The notes beneath the pieces were generated by a model. The model had not been told where the DNA came from. It saw only the letters and a program-made list of their open reading frames with translations, and made no database searches. From positions 1 to 33,133 of the forward strand of contig CAJUKV010000037.1 of assembly GCA_910587305.1 (NCBI GenBank): DNA of 33,133 bases, given 5' to 3'. Each line of letters opens with the position of its first letter. Positions within the stretch are counted from its first letter, which is position 1. The DNA is from an uncultured Lachnospiraceae bacterium (lineage in GTDB: Bacteria > Bacillota > Clostridia > Lachnospirales > Lachnospiraceae). Position numbers and translations under genes: made by a program. Of this stretch, positions 1 through 8,081 are shown in pieces.

Positions 1-51
1 TTTAAAAGTTCTTAGATGGCGTTTTTTGACATCTTAGAACTTTTCTTCACA
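1..51 (-). repeat. Hairpin repeat (family R3, copy 1), probable ftsH terminator
   Basis: Arms at 4-18 and 30-44 pair over 15 positions with one mismatch, around an 11-nt loop. On the minus strand the hairpin starts 7 nt after the ftsH stop codon and is followed by a short T-run, so it can act as the ftsH terminator. A related hairpin at 29734-29766 has the same loop type and the same single mismatch, but GATG/CATC in the stem is replaced by GGCG/CGCC, a paired change. The element is cut by the window edge. Confidence 0.65.
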
Positions 52-1866
52 CTATGCCCCTAAAATTTTCATAAATTCTTCCCCTGTAATCGTCTCCTTC
101 TCATACAGGTATTTCGACAGTTCATGAAGTTTATCCATATTTTCCGAAAGGAGTTTCTTTGCCTTTTCATACTGCTTTTTCACCGTTTCCACCACTTTAC
201 GGTCAATTTCTCTTGCGGTATCTTCGGAGCATGCAAGGGAAGCGTCTCCTCCCAGGTACTGATTCTTTACGGTCTCAAGGGCTACCATGCCAAACTCATC
301 GCTCATACCGTACCGGGTAATCATGGCCCGGGCCAGCTTTGTGGCCTGCTCGATATCGTTAGAGGCCCCTGTTGTAATGGAATGGAAAATCAGTTCCTCC
401 GCCACACGCCCTCCGGTAAAGGTGGCAATCTTATTTTCAATTTCTTCTTTGCTCATGAGATTGCGTTCCCCTTCCTCCACCTGCATGGTGTAGCCCAGGG
501 CTCCCGAGGTTCTTGGGATGATCGTGATCTTGGTAACGGGCGCCGAATGGCTCTGCAGCGCCGCTACCAGGGCGTGGCCGATTTCATGGTAGGACACAGT
601 CAGCCTTTCTTTATCCGACAGCACTTTATTTTTCTTCTGGTAGCCTGCTATCACCACTTCGATGCTCTCTTCCAAATCCGCCTGAATAACGTACTGACGC
701 CCTTCCCTGACCGCGCGCAGGGCCGCCTCGTTTATCATGTTGGCAAGCTCCGCGCCGGAGGCCCCGGAAGCGGCTCTTGCAATGGCGTTAAAATCAATAT
801 CATCCCCCAGCTTTACTTTCTTGGCGTGTACCTTTAAGATGGCTTCCCTTCCTGCCAAATCCGGCAGCTCCACAGGGACTCTCCTGTCAAACCGCCCCGG
901 CCGCAAAAGAGCCGGGTCGAGGGATTCCGGCCGGTTGGTTGCGGCTAGAATCACAACCCCTTTGGAACCGTCAAAGCCGTCCATCTCCGTGAGCAGCTGG
1001 TTTAAGGTCTGCTCTCTCTCGTCATTTCCGCCCATGCCGCCGCCATCGCGCTTTTTGCCGATGGTGTCAATCTCGTCAATGAACACGATACAGGGCGCTT
1101 TCTCGTTCGCCTGTTTAAATAAATCCCTAACCTTTGCGGCCCCCATTCCCACAAACATTTCCACAAATTCCGAACCCGAAATAGAGAAAAAGGGAACGCC
1201 GGACTCTCCTGCCACGGCCTTGGCAAGGAGCGTTTTTCCGGTTCCGGGAGGGCCCACTAACAGAGCGCCTTTTGGCATGGACGCGCCGATTTCCTGATAT
1301 TTCTGTGGATTGTGAAGGAAATCCACTATCTCCGTCAAAACCTCTTTGGCCTCGTCCTCCCCCGCCACATCGTTAAATTTTATGCCTGTGGTTGATTCCA
1401 CATAGATTTTTGCATTGCTCTTTCCAAACTGCATGGAAGGAATGCCGCCGCCCATTTTGCTCATCAGCTTGGAGGACAGCCATTGTCCCAAAAAGATGAA
1501 AATGACAATCGGAAGTATCCAGCTTAAGATAAATCTCAAGATTGGCGACATTTCCTCCTGCACTACCCTGCCGAAAGTACATTCCGATTGTATCAGCCTC
1601 TCCACCAGCTCCGGATCGTCAAAGGTGGTCGTTCGATAATATCCCGGTTCCTCCTGTTTATCCACAAAATAGATATATTCCCCTTCTATCTGAACAATTC
1701 CAACCTGTTTTTCCGCCACCATATTGAGAAAAGTGCCGTAATCCACATTCTCAATCTGCCGCTTCATGAGCTTGGGAAAGAGCAGCGTATTGAGCAGCCA
1801 CATCACAAGCAACACCATAATGTAATAAAAAATCAATGGTTTTTTGGGTTGTTTTACTTCCTTCAT
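52..1866 (-). CDS. ftsH: ATP-dependent zinc metalloprotease FtsH
   Basis: FtsH is a membrane-anchored AAA+ protease that extracts and degrades membrane and short-lived cytosolic proteins as a hexamer. The 604-residue product has two membrane segments (about 11-30 and 110-130) flanking a small extracytoplasmic domain. The AAA domain follows, with Walker A GPPGTGKT at 205-212, Walker B VFIDEID at 261-267, the FVGMG pore motif near 238-242 and the LRPGRFDRR arginine-finger region at 321-329. The peptidase domain has the zinc motif HEIGH at 427-431 and a third acidic ligand in ASNDIEQAT (D504). The start is supported by GGAGG 6-10 nt upstream. The length is within the family range, with a short C-terminal tail. 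It stands alone, with a hairpin repeat directly after its stop and a 4 x 40 bp tandem repeat upstream of its start. Whether it is the only ftsH in the genome cannot be seen here. Confidence 0.97.
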   Translation of the reverse strand: MKEVKQPKKPLIFYYIMVLLVMWLLNTLLFPKLMKRQIENVDYGTFLNMVAEKQVGIVQIEGEYIYFVDKQEEPGYYRTTTFDDPELVERLIQSECTFGRVVQEEMSPILRFILSWILPIVIFIFLGQWLSSKLMSKMGGGIPSMQFGKSNAKIYVESTTGIKFNDVAGEDEAKEVLTEIVDFLHNPQKYQEIGASMPKGALLVGPPGTGKTLLAKAVAGESGVPFFSISGSEFVEMFVGMGAAKVRDLFKQANEKAPCIVFIDEIDTIGKKRDGGGMGGNDEREQTLNQLLTEMDGFDGSKGVVILAATNRPESLDPALLRPGRFDRRVPVELPDLAGREAILKVHAKKVKLGDDIDFNAIARAASGASGAELANMINEAALRAVREGRQYVIQADLEESIEVVIAGYQKKNKVLSDKERLTVSYHEIGHALVAALQSHSAPVTKITIIPRTSGALGYTMQVEEGERNLMSKEEIENKIATFTGGRVAEELIFHSITTGASNDIEQATKLARAMITRYGMSDEFGMVALETVKNQYLGGDASLACSEDTAREIDRKVVETVKKQYEKAKKLLSENMDKLHELSKYLYEKETITGEEFMKILGA

Positions 1867-1935
1867 ATCCTTACCTCCATGTATCGTCGGCCCTGTTTTA
1901 TAATCAGCGCTGCAAACCTGCCTGTCCTTTCGCAG

Positions 1936-2095
1936 GGCCCGTTACTTCCATGCAGTCATGTTTCCCCGACAGCACGGCTTATTACTTTAAAGCAGGCATA
2001 TTTCATCCGCGGTCCGGCTTTTTACTTCAAAACAGACATATTTCACCGGCAATCCGGCTTTTTACTTCAAAGCAGGCATATTTCACTGACAGGCC
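1936..2095. repeat. Four tandem 40-bp repeats upstream of ftsH
   Basis: Four head-to-tail units of exactly 40 bp lie at 1936-1975 (the most diverged), 1976-2015, 2016-2055 and 2056-2095, and a partial fifth unit starts at 2096. Units 2-4 share GGCTTTTTACTTCAAA-type and GCATATTTCA blocks and differ mainly at the last ten bases. No spacer structure is present, so this is not CRISPR. The array fills the 259-nt gap between the glycosidase stop and the ftsH start, which makes it upstream DNA for ftsH. It could hold repeated protein-binding sites or be a neutral minisatellite. No canonical promoter was found inside a unit. Confidence 0.85.
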
Positions 2096-2125
2096 GGCCT
2101 TTTGTTCCCAACCTCCGCGGCAATT

Positions 2126-3868
2126 TCAAAGGGTGCCGGACTTACTGCCATCCAAACCGCAAAGCGTTTTCAGTTCGTCCGCAATCCTTCTGCGCAGCCT
2201 GAAGAAATACTCCTTATGAGTGGGATAATGGGTGAAGGTAAAGGGGCCGTCCTCACCTTCATAAATAATTTCTTCCGTCCGCTCTCTGCCCACCGCCTTC
2301 TCTAAGGCATACAAAGCCTGCAAATCGGAAAGCCCTTCCCTCTGCACCTCTCCCCTGACGGAAGACCATGTCTCGCCGTCAGTTCCGGGATACACAAGAA
2401 AAGGATCTCCGGAAGGAAACGCATAGCCCGCATGGGTATCGAAAAACGGGTCCACCGCCTCCTTTGAAAATTGGGAATTATAAAAATTGTACCCCCAATG
2501 GAGAAAGCCTTTTATGCGGTATAAATACATCAAAACGCCCATGATCCTGTTTCTTGCGCTGGGCATTGCGAAAAACCGGTTGGGGACTTTATGGCACTGC
2601 CCACAGCAATAGTATACCCACAAATCCCCGACTCCCTGACTGATAAATTGACCTATATGGTCATTGGCAACCACCGGATGCTCCACAAGTCCTTTTTCAT
2701 AAAAAAGAAAATCGCTTAAAGCGTCAATCACATTCCGGCCCTCCAGCAGCTTAGCCGTCATGCTTTTTGCTTTCTCATAGCTTTCCCAATTTTCCGCAGT
2801 GGGTTCATCCGATATATGAAAATATACGTGCTCCCTGTCGAATCCCTGCTTTTCCAGTTCCCTGCAAAGAGCCGGGAGAAACTGTTCCAGAAATTCTTTG
2901 TACGTGGGACTTTGCGCCGGAACATGCCAGCCGAAAATCTTTTCCCTGGCCCCGTTTACCTCCGCCACAATTTTCGGCGTTGCCAAAGCGCCCCACTGGG
3001 TAAACAAATGCGGGATTTCAAGATATAATATACCACATTTTTTACAAAGCTCACACCATCTTCTCAATTTTTCGAACCGAAAAGCATACTGATTTCCCCG
3101 AAGGGAGATATCCACAAGCTGAACGGTTCTGCGCTCTCCTCCTACGGCCGTATCAAGAGGCGGCGTAAACACAGGGGTCAAAATCATATTAACGCCCAGC
3201 TCCCGCCCCGCATACATCATCTGACTTTCTATCGCTTTAAAGTGCCGATCGTCAAATATCTCCGTATGATAATAATTGGCCAGACAGTCGCAGTGAAACC
3301 ACTCCGTATGTATCAATGTCTGTTCAGGCTGGGGAACATCCACTATTTCCAGAAAAAAAGAAAGTCTTTCTACCACTTTTTCTTCCGGCGCGGCATTCCC
3401 TGTTTCTCCTAAAGCGCCCTTTTCCGTCCCGGATGTTCTTGCCAAAATAACAATCTCAACAGGGTAAACTCCCGCCGCCCCTGTTTGTGTATCCGGGAAA
3501 TCTATCCACAAAGACCGGTATTGCCCCATTAAAGGCACAATTTTGTTATCCCTCTTTGGTTTCAACAAATCAGGAAAAAGCCCCGGCATAGTGGTTAAAT
3601 AATTGTCATCATTTTTCTCATAGCATGGAAAAGCCGAGGGAACAGGTTCCACATTGCGCACACGCGCCTTTACCGGGCTTCCCTTTATTTCATAAAACAA
3701 CTCCATCCGGCACTTCGGACCGGATTTCACCTTTCCACATACCAGCTGCAGGGCGGCCTTTTCTCCTCTTAAAATTGAAATGACAGTGTTTTTCTCCATT
3801 GCCGCAGGTCTCTTATCGGGAAATACCTTTTCCAGACTATCTGTCAAATAAAATTCAAACTCATTCAT
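2126..3868 (-). CDS. DUF4091 / GH123-like glycoside hydrolase
   Basis: The 580-residue protein resembles DUF4091 proteins, whose catalytic barrel is related to GH123 beta-N-acetylgalactosaminidases. The N-terminal 180 residues look like beta-sandwich, and a barrel-like region follows. It carries the adjacent acid pair of the GH123 type in HISDEPTAE (D354-E355). The C-terminal part (HWGYNFYNSQFS, then FLVYPGTDGE) is the typical DUF4091 ending. There is no signal peptide, so it is probably cytoplasmic and acts on imported oligosaccharides. An open frame extends upstream to 3982, but ATG 3868 has GGAGG at 3876-3880 and is preferred. A hairpin (3886-3906) sits 5 nt before that Shine-Dalgarno, and a perfect dyad (3942-3960) lies further upstream. 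The exact sugar specificity cannot be told. Confidence 0.85.
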   Translation of the reverse strand: MNEFEFYLTDSLEKVFPDKRPAAMEKNTVISILRGEKAALQLVCGKVKSGPKCRMELFYEIKGSPVKARVRNVEPVPSAFPCYEKNDDNYLTTMPGLFPDLLKPKRDNKIVPLMGQYRSLWIDFPDTQTGAAGVYPVEIVILARTSGTEKGALGETGNAAPEEKVVERLSFFLEIVDVPQPEQTLIHTEWFHCDCLANYYHTEIFDDRHFKAIESQMMYAGRELGVNMILTPVFTPPLDTAVGGERRTVQLVDISLRGNQYAFRFEKLRRWCELCKKCGILYLEIPHLFTQWGALATPKIVAEVNGAREKIFGWHVPAQSPTYKEFLEQFLPALCRELEKQGFDREHVYFHISDEPTAENWESYEKAKSMTAKLLEGRNVIDALSDFLFYEKGLVEHPVVANDHIGQFISQGVGDLWVYYCCGQCHKVPNRFFAMPSARNRIMGVLMYLYRIKGFLHWGYNFYNSQFSKEAVDPFFDTHAGYAFPSGDPFLVYPGTDGETWSSVRGEVQREGLSDLQALYALEKAVGRERTEEIIYEGEDGPFTFTHYPTHKEYFFRLRRRIADELKTLCGLDGSKSGTL

Positions 3869-3885
3869 TTCTATCCCTCCCACAT

Positions 3886-3906
3886 ACCGTAAGCCGTGCT
3901 TGCGGT
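3886..3906 (-). promoter_or_regulatory. 9-bp hairpin 5 nt upstream of the Shine-Dalgarno (family R4, copy 1)
   Basis: Arms 3886-3894 and 3898-3906 pair over 9 bp (one G-T wobble) around a 3-nt loop. The gap to the GGAGG of the DUF4091 gene (3876-3880) is 5 nt. A homologous hairpin lies at the same 5-nt distance before gltD (20698-20718). The flanks (CATA on the left, ACTG on the right) are shared, and ACCG/CGGT here is ATCG/CGAT there, a compensated change. Confidence 0.6.
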
Positions 3907-3941
3907 ACTGACGCCTTAGAAAATTTTTCCTCATTTCTGCC

Positions 3942-3960
3942 AGGTGAACAAAGTTCACCT
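3942..3960. promoter_or_regulatory. Perfect dyad in the glycosidase leader
   Basis: AGGTGAAC and GTTCACCT form an 8-bp perfect inverted repeat with a 3-nt centre. It lies about 75 nt upstream of the DUF4091 start and downstream of the candidate promoter at 4006-4034. It could be a repressor operator acting as a roadblock, or an RNA hairpin in the leader. The sequence alone does not decide. Confidence 0.45.
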
Positions 3961-4005
3961 TTGCTTTATTTGCGCATATCAAGTTTGTGGATGCAGCGCC
4001 TCACT

Positions 4006-4034
4006 AAAATATGTTTATACAAAATGTGCTGCAA
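4006..4034 (-). promoter_or_regulatory. Candidate sigma-A promoter for the DUF4091 gene
   Basis: On the minus strand a TTGCAG -35 box (4029-4034) is separated by 17 nt from a TATTTT -10 box (4006-4011). The predicted transcript would start near 4000 and pass through the dyad at 3942-3960. It overlaps the putative terminator of the upstream gene, which is compact but possible. Confidence 0.4.
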
Positions 4035-4062
4035 ATCCTGTCAGCAGGCATTCACAGCACAT
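4024..4062 (-). terminator. Probable terminator of the aldo/keto reductase gene
   Basis: ATGTGCTG (4024-4031) pairs with CAGCACAT (4055-4062), with an inner CCTG/CAGG stem. Read on the minus strand the hairpin is followed by TTTTGTAT. It begins 24 nt after the reductase stop codon. Confidence 0.5.
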
Positions 4063-4085
4063 CATTATACATGTTGGAAAATATC

Positions 4086-5207
4086 TTAATTATTGTCCAA
4101 TTTTTCGGCAGCTTCTTTCATCAGATCGATAATCTGCAAGTGCTGGGGACATACGCGCTCGCACTGGCCGCAGGCAATGCAGGCGCTGGCTTTGCCGGAA
4201 TCGCCGGTCAGCCCATTGTAAAACATTTGGGGCCTGTTATCCCCCGGATACATCCGTACCGTATTAAGAGCCCTGAATACATCGGGGATACGGATTTTCG
4301 CCGGACATCCGTCGCAGCAATAGCGACAGGAAGTACAGGGGATCAGCGGCATATCAAGCATCTTATTTACCACCTGATCAATTACCTGTTTTTCTTTTTC
4401 AGACAAAGGCTCAAACTCCGTAAAGGTACGAAGGTTATCCTCCATCTGCTCTTCATTGGACATTCCGCTTAGTATGGTCATGACACCGTCTAATGAGCCT
4501 GCAAACCGCAAAGCCCACGATGCGGCGCTTGCATCCGGGCGTAAGTCCTTTAACATCCCTTCGAGCTCCGGCTGTAAATTCGCCAGCGTTCCGCCCTTTA
4601 CAGGCTCCATTACAATAACCGGAATCTTCCGGCTGTGCAGAATCTCATAAAGCCTGCCGGAATACACCAGAGGATTGTTCCAGTCCGCATAATTAAGCTG
4701 TATCTGAACAAATTCAATTTCGGGATGTTCATCAAGCACCTGTTCCAGCAATTCAGGCGTTCCATGGAAAGAAAATCCAAAGTGTTTTATTTTTCCTTCC
4801 TCTTTTTTCCGCATTCCCCACTTAAAACAGTCATACTTTACATAAGCGTCATGGTTTCCGCCATCTTCAATGCTATGTAACAGATAAAAATCAAAATAAT
4901 CCACGCCGCATCGAGCCAGCTGTTCATTAAAAATCCGCTCCCTGTCCTCAGGGCCTGACATCATCCATGCCGGAAGCTTTGTAGCCAGATAAAAGGATTC
5001 CCTTGGATAACGCTTTACCAGGGTTTCTCTAATTGCGGTCTCTGATTTTCCTCCGTGGTAAACGTATGCGGTATCAAAATAGCGAAACCCTTTTTCCATG
5101 TATGCATCCACCATCCGGCTGACATGGGCAAGATCAATTTCCCCATTTTCCTCCGGCAGACGCATCAGTCCAAATCCAAGCTTAGGCATACTTTGCATAT
5201 CAATCAT
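4086..5207 (-). CDS. Aldo/keto reductase with C-terminal 4Fe-4S ferredoxin domain
   Basis: The 373-residue protein joins an aldo/keto reductase barrel to a two-cluster ferredoxin module. The AKR catalytic tetrad can be read as D45, Y50 (FDTAYVY), K77 (ATKLP) and H111 (LLHS). The C-terminal module has CTSCRYCCDGCP (291-302) and CIACGQCERVCP (343-354), the spacing of two 4Fe-4S clusters. Such fusions are common in anaerobic Firmicutes, and the physiological substrate is generally unknown; electrons may pass through the clusters instead of, or in addition to, NADPH. The chosen ATG at 5207 has GGAGG at 5214-5218 with a 6-nt spacer; the in-frame ATG at 5228 has no such site. The gene is divergent from the sensor kinase, and a hairpin terminator follows it. 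Confidence 0.9.
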   Translation of the reverse strand: MIDMQSMPKLGFGLMRLPEENGEIDLAHVSRMVDAYMEKGFRYFDTAYVYHGGKSETAIRETLVKRYPRESFYLATKLPAWMMSGPEDRERIFNEQLARCGVDYFDFYLLHSIEDGGNHDAYVKYDCFKWGMRKKEEGKIKHFGFSFHGTPELLEQVLDEHPEIEFVQIQLNYADWNNPLVYSGRLYEILHSRKIPVIVMEPVKGGTLANLQPELEGMLKDLRPDASAASWALRFAGSLDGVMTILSGMSNEEQMEDNLRTFTEFEPLSEKEKQVIDQVVNKMLDMPLIPCTSCRYCCDGCPAKIRIPDVFRALNTVRMYPGDNRPQMFYNGLTGDSGKASACIACGQCERVCPQHLQIIDLMKEAAEKLDNN

Positions 5208-5344
5208 ATTAGTCCTCCATTCTTTCATGCTCTAATTTATCATTTCATTTTAAATAAAAGAAATGCAACAGTATTTCACTTTTATTGCATTTATATCAGA
5301 ATTTTCATATATACTTTCTTTCTATACGGCAGCCTGTTTACATC

Positions 5345-5373
5345 ATTGTATCAAAATTTGTTCTCACCCACAA
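5345..5373 (-). promoter_or_regulatory. Candidate promoter for the aldo/keto reductase
   Basis: On the minus strand TTGTGG (5368-5373) and TACAAT (5345-5350) are separated by 17 nt. The leader to ATG 5207 would be about 130 nt. It lies back to back with the kinase promoter at 5405-5432, 31 nt away. Confidence 0.4.
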
Positions 5374-5404
5374 CCTTTTTCTTTCCTCATATCTTAAAGT
5401 AACA

Positions 5405-5432
5405 TTGTTTTTATTTTCAGGCATGTTATAAT
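5405..5432 (+). promoter_or_regulatory. Sigma-A promoter of the hybrid kinase gene
   Basis: TTGTTT (5405-5410) and a perfect TATAAT (5427-5432) are separated by 16 nt, and TG one base before the -10 box makes it an extended -10. The transcript would start near 5439, about 65 nt before the start codon. Confidence 0.65.
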
Positions 5433-5504
5433 GAATATTGGAATAAAACAATTTTCAGACAGGATATAACTTGACCTCAATCCCCGGGAAAGGCGGAACA
5501 GATT

Positions 5505-7841
5505 TTGTTGACTATCAAAAAAATTATCATAGAAAATATGAAGAGGATCACCTTCATCATGATTATTGTAATCCTTCTTCTTTCTACTGTCCTTCAGGTA
5601 TCTAACGCCTTGCAGGACTCCAGGCAGGATGCCGAGCGTATTTTTCTGCAGGTGGGGCAGATTCTGGAGGAGAACTCCATTGAACTACAGAGAATCCGCT
5701 CGGAATATAACGCCACCTGTCTGAACAATGCCCGAACAGTGGCGTATATTTTAGAATGTAACCCGCAGGCACGATATGATAAGGATGAACTCGATAAGAT
5801 TGCCGCAGGCGTGGAAGTAGACGAGATTCATATTTTCAACTCCGAAGGCGTGATTGTGGGAGGCACGCATCCCATTTATTATGGCATGGATTTTGACTCC
5901 GGGGAACAAATTAACTTTTTCAAGCCATTATTAACAAACAAGTCCTTAGAGCTGATACAGGAAATAACGCCGAATACGGCGGAAGGCAAACCGGTACAGT
6001 ATTCGGCCCTCTGGAGCGAGGATAGGAGTTTTATCGTACAGGTTGGTATGTCCCCTACAACGGTACTTCGCGTAACAGAAAAAAATGAGCTGTCCTATAT
6101 CTTTTCTCTTCTAAGGACAGGTATCGGTTATAATCTGTACGCCATTGATCCCGACACGTGGACAGTTGCCGGATCAACTACTCTTTCCGATACCAACAAA
6201 AAAATATCGGAAATTGGCCTTACGGCGGAACAGTTAAGCTCCGCAAAAGCTTTTCATGCAGATATAAACGGAGTCATGTTTCACTGCTTTTCCAGACAAA
6301 TCGGTGGAAATTACATCGTATGGGCAGCTCCTTTGTCCAAATTCGTCCGTTCCATTGCGGCAAGCGAATTGCTGCTTTTGTCCGGGCTTGTTTTGATTGC
6401 CCTGATTTTGGTTCATGCAGTAGCGGGCAATATGGACAAAGCAGTGATCAATCCAATCAAGCAGATCAATACGGCTCTTCGCTCTATTCAGGAGGGAGAC
6501 CTTACCACACAAGTAGCGGTCAACGACAGCAAAGAGTTTCAAGAGGTAAGCGCCCATATCAACAGTATGGTGGCAAGCCTTTTGCAGACCTCCCAGAAAC
6601 TGGAAATGGCCCGGCAAATCAAAAGCCAAAAAGAAGAATTAGAACGGCAGCGCGAGCAGCTGGAGGAGGCGGTGGAGCGGGCCGAAAAAGCCAACAGGGT
6701 CAAAACGGAATTTCTGTTTAATATGTCCCACGATATCCGTACCCCCATGAATGCCATCATCGGTTTTACCAACCTGGCATTGGAAAACCAGGAACCGGAG
6801 CTGCGGCAACATTATCTGAAAAACATTGACCTTTCCTCCAAACAGCTTTTAGATCTTGTAAATAATATTCTGGAATTGTCCAAGATCGAAAATCACAAGA
6901 CTGTCATTGAAGAGGAACTTGCAAACATAAATGATGTTTATGACAGACTGTTCACCGTATTTAACAATGATTTAACCCAAAAGGAACTGACATATTCCGC
7001 CAGCCTGGATGTAGCGCATCCCTGCCTGCATATAGACGTAACGCACTACACGCAGATCTTTTTAAATATTATCAACAATGCCATCAAATATACTCCCACC
7101 GGCGGCACAATCACGGTTTCAATAAAGGAAGAGCCCTCCGATGTGCCAAATACCTGCATCTTGGAAACCACAATCAGTGACAATGGCATCGGGATGTCCG
7201 ATGAATTTCTGGAACATGCCTATGAATCTTTTTCCAGAGAGCGTACTTCCACTATCAGCGGCGCCCCCGGTTCCGGACTGGGATTGGCGATTGTGAAAAA
7301 TCTTGTGGATTTGATGAAAGGCACCATTCAGATTGAAAGCCGGCAGGGTCAGGGCACTACGGTGACAATCCGCCTTCCCCACAGGCTGGGTGAGGTCTGC
7401 GCCACAAGAGATCAGGAAAACTCTAATATCCTTGACGCTGCTCTGCTGAAAGGCAAACGAATCTTGCTGGCAGAGGATATTGATGTCAATGCTCTGGTTG
7501 CCACCAAGATTCTTACCAAATATGAATGTCTCACCGAACGGGCAAAAGACGGCGTGGAATGCGTCAGTATGCTGCTCAAAGCAAAAGACGGCTACTATGA
7601 TCTGGTTCTCATGGATATTCAAATGCCCAACATGGACGGTTATCAAGCCACACAAACCATCCGTTCCTTTATGGATCGGGAAAAAGCCGATATCCCAATT
7701 CTTGCCATGACCGCAAACGCCTTTCAGGAAGACCGTGAGAAAGCAATTGCACTTGGTATGAACGGACACATTGCCAAACCTATTGATCCTGTAAAATTAA
7801 TGCATGCCATGGCAAATGTTTTAAAGGGGACAAATCTCTGA
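5505..7841 (+). CDS. Membrane hybrid sensor histidine kinase / response regulator
   Basis: The 778-residue product is a complete hybrid kinase. A first membrane segment (about 14-30) and a second (about 287-308) flank a roughly 255-residue extracytoplasmic sensor region of Cache-like layout that I cannot assign to a ligand. A HAMP linker (about 309-365) and a coiled coil (about 366-400) follow. The HisKA box has H409 in FNMSHDIRTPMN, and the ATPase has the N box NIINNAIKYT (521-530), G1 DNGIGM (559-564) and G2 GSGLGL (589-594). A receiver domain has acidic AED near 656-658, phospho-acceptor D704 in LVLMDIQMP and K758. There is no output domain and no neighbouring regulator, so the target must be elsewhere. 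The start is TTG (5505 or the adjacent 5508), with AGGCGG about 8 nt upstream. ATG 5538 is an alternative but would cut the first membrane segment. Confidence 0.93.
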   Translation: MLTIKKIIIENMKRITFIMIIVILLLSTVLQVSNALQDSRQDAERIFLQVGQILEENSIELQRIRSEYNATCLNNARTVAYILECNPQARYDKDELDKIAAGVEVDEIHIFNSEGVIVGGTHPIYYGMDFDSGEQINFFKPLLTNKSLELIQEITPNTAEGKPVQYSALWSEDRSFIVQVGMSPTTVLRVTEKNELSYIFSLLRTGIGYNLYAIDPDTWTVAGSTTLSDTNKKISEIGLTAEQLSSAKAFHADINGVMFHCFSRQIGGNYIVWAAPLSKFVRSIAASELLLLSGLVLIALILVHAVAGNMDKAVINPIKQINTALRSIQEGDLTTQVAVNDSKEFQEVSAHINSMVASLLQTSQKLEMARQIKSQKEELERQREQLEEAVERAEKANRVKTEFLFNMSHDIRTPMNAIIGFTNLALENQEPELRQHYLKNIDLSSKQLLDLVNNILELSKIENHKTVIEEELANINDVYDRLFTVFNNDLTQKELTYSASLDVAHPCLHIDVTHYTQIFLNIINNAIKYTPTGGTITVSIKEEPSDVPNTCILETTISDNGIGMSDEFLEHAYESFSRERTSTISGAPGSGLGLAIVKNLVDLMKGTIQIESRQGQGTTVTIRLPHRLGEVCATRDQENSNILDAALLKGKRILLAEDIDVNALVATKILTKYECLTERAKDGVECVSMLLKAKDGYYDLVLMDIQMPNMDGYQATQTIRSFMDREKADIPILAMTANAFQEDREKAIALGMNGHIAKPIDPVKLMHAMANVLKGTNL

Positions 7842-7865
7842 TCCCGCCGCAAATGCCGGTCTGTC

Positions 7866-8024
7866 ATGCGGCCCTTGCGCTACTTTAGCGATATATTTCC
7901 ATCAAACGCCGACTCGCTTCGCGAATCAGCCTATTGCAATCAAGCAGGGAAGATTTTCTCCCTGCTCGCCGCGCGGCCCGTGCGCCGTTTTAGCGGCATA
8001 CTTCCTCTGCACGGGCCTGTACAT
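7866..8024. repeat. Structured intergenic repeat (family R1), copy A
   Basis: Three modules can be recognised. Module 3 (7901-7940) is an imperfect hairpin around CGCTTCGCG. Module 1 pairs GCAGGGA (7944-7950) with TCCCTGC (7959-7965). Module 2 pairs GGCCCGTGC (7975-7983) with GCACGGGCC (8009-8017) and encloses a GCCG/CGGC stem (7984-7997). A degenerate fragment of module 2 precedes it (7866-7900). Read on the minus strand the element starts just after the terminator of the DUF362 gene. Copies B-E lie near 14.3, 19.0, 25.8 and 29.9 kb. Confidence 0.85.
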
Positions 8025-8026
8025 AA

Positions 8027-8072
8027 AAAATCCGGGCGCCCAATCTCCAACAGAGATCATTGCCCGGATTTT
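8027..8072. terminator. Bidirectional terminator between the kinase and DUF362 genes
   Basis: AAAATCCGGGC (8027-8037) and GCCCGGATTTT (8062-8072) are perfectly complementary over 11 bp. They are A-rich on the outer left and T-rich on the outer right, so they can end transcription from both convergent genes. The right arm is 9 nt from the DUF362 stop codon. Confidence 0.8.
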
Positions 8073-8081
8073 ATAGACCGT

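Noticed and set aside
1936..2095. Possible CRISPR array
   Set aside because: The repeats are directly adjacent at a 40-bp period without unique spacers, and no cas gene is present.
1588..2202. 204-codon plus-strand frame over the ftsH start and tandem repeat
   Set aside because: It is antisense to ftsH, its repeats follow from the DNA array, and it has no ribosome site.
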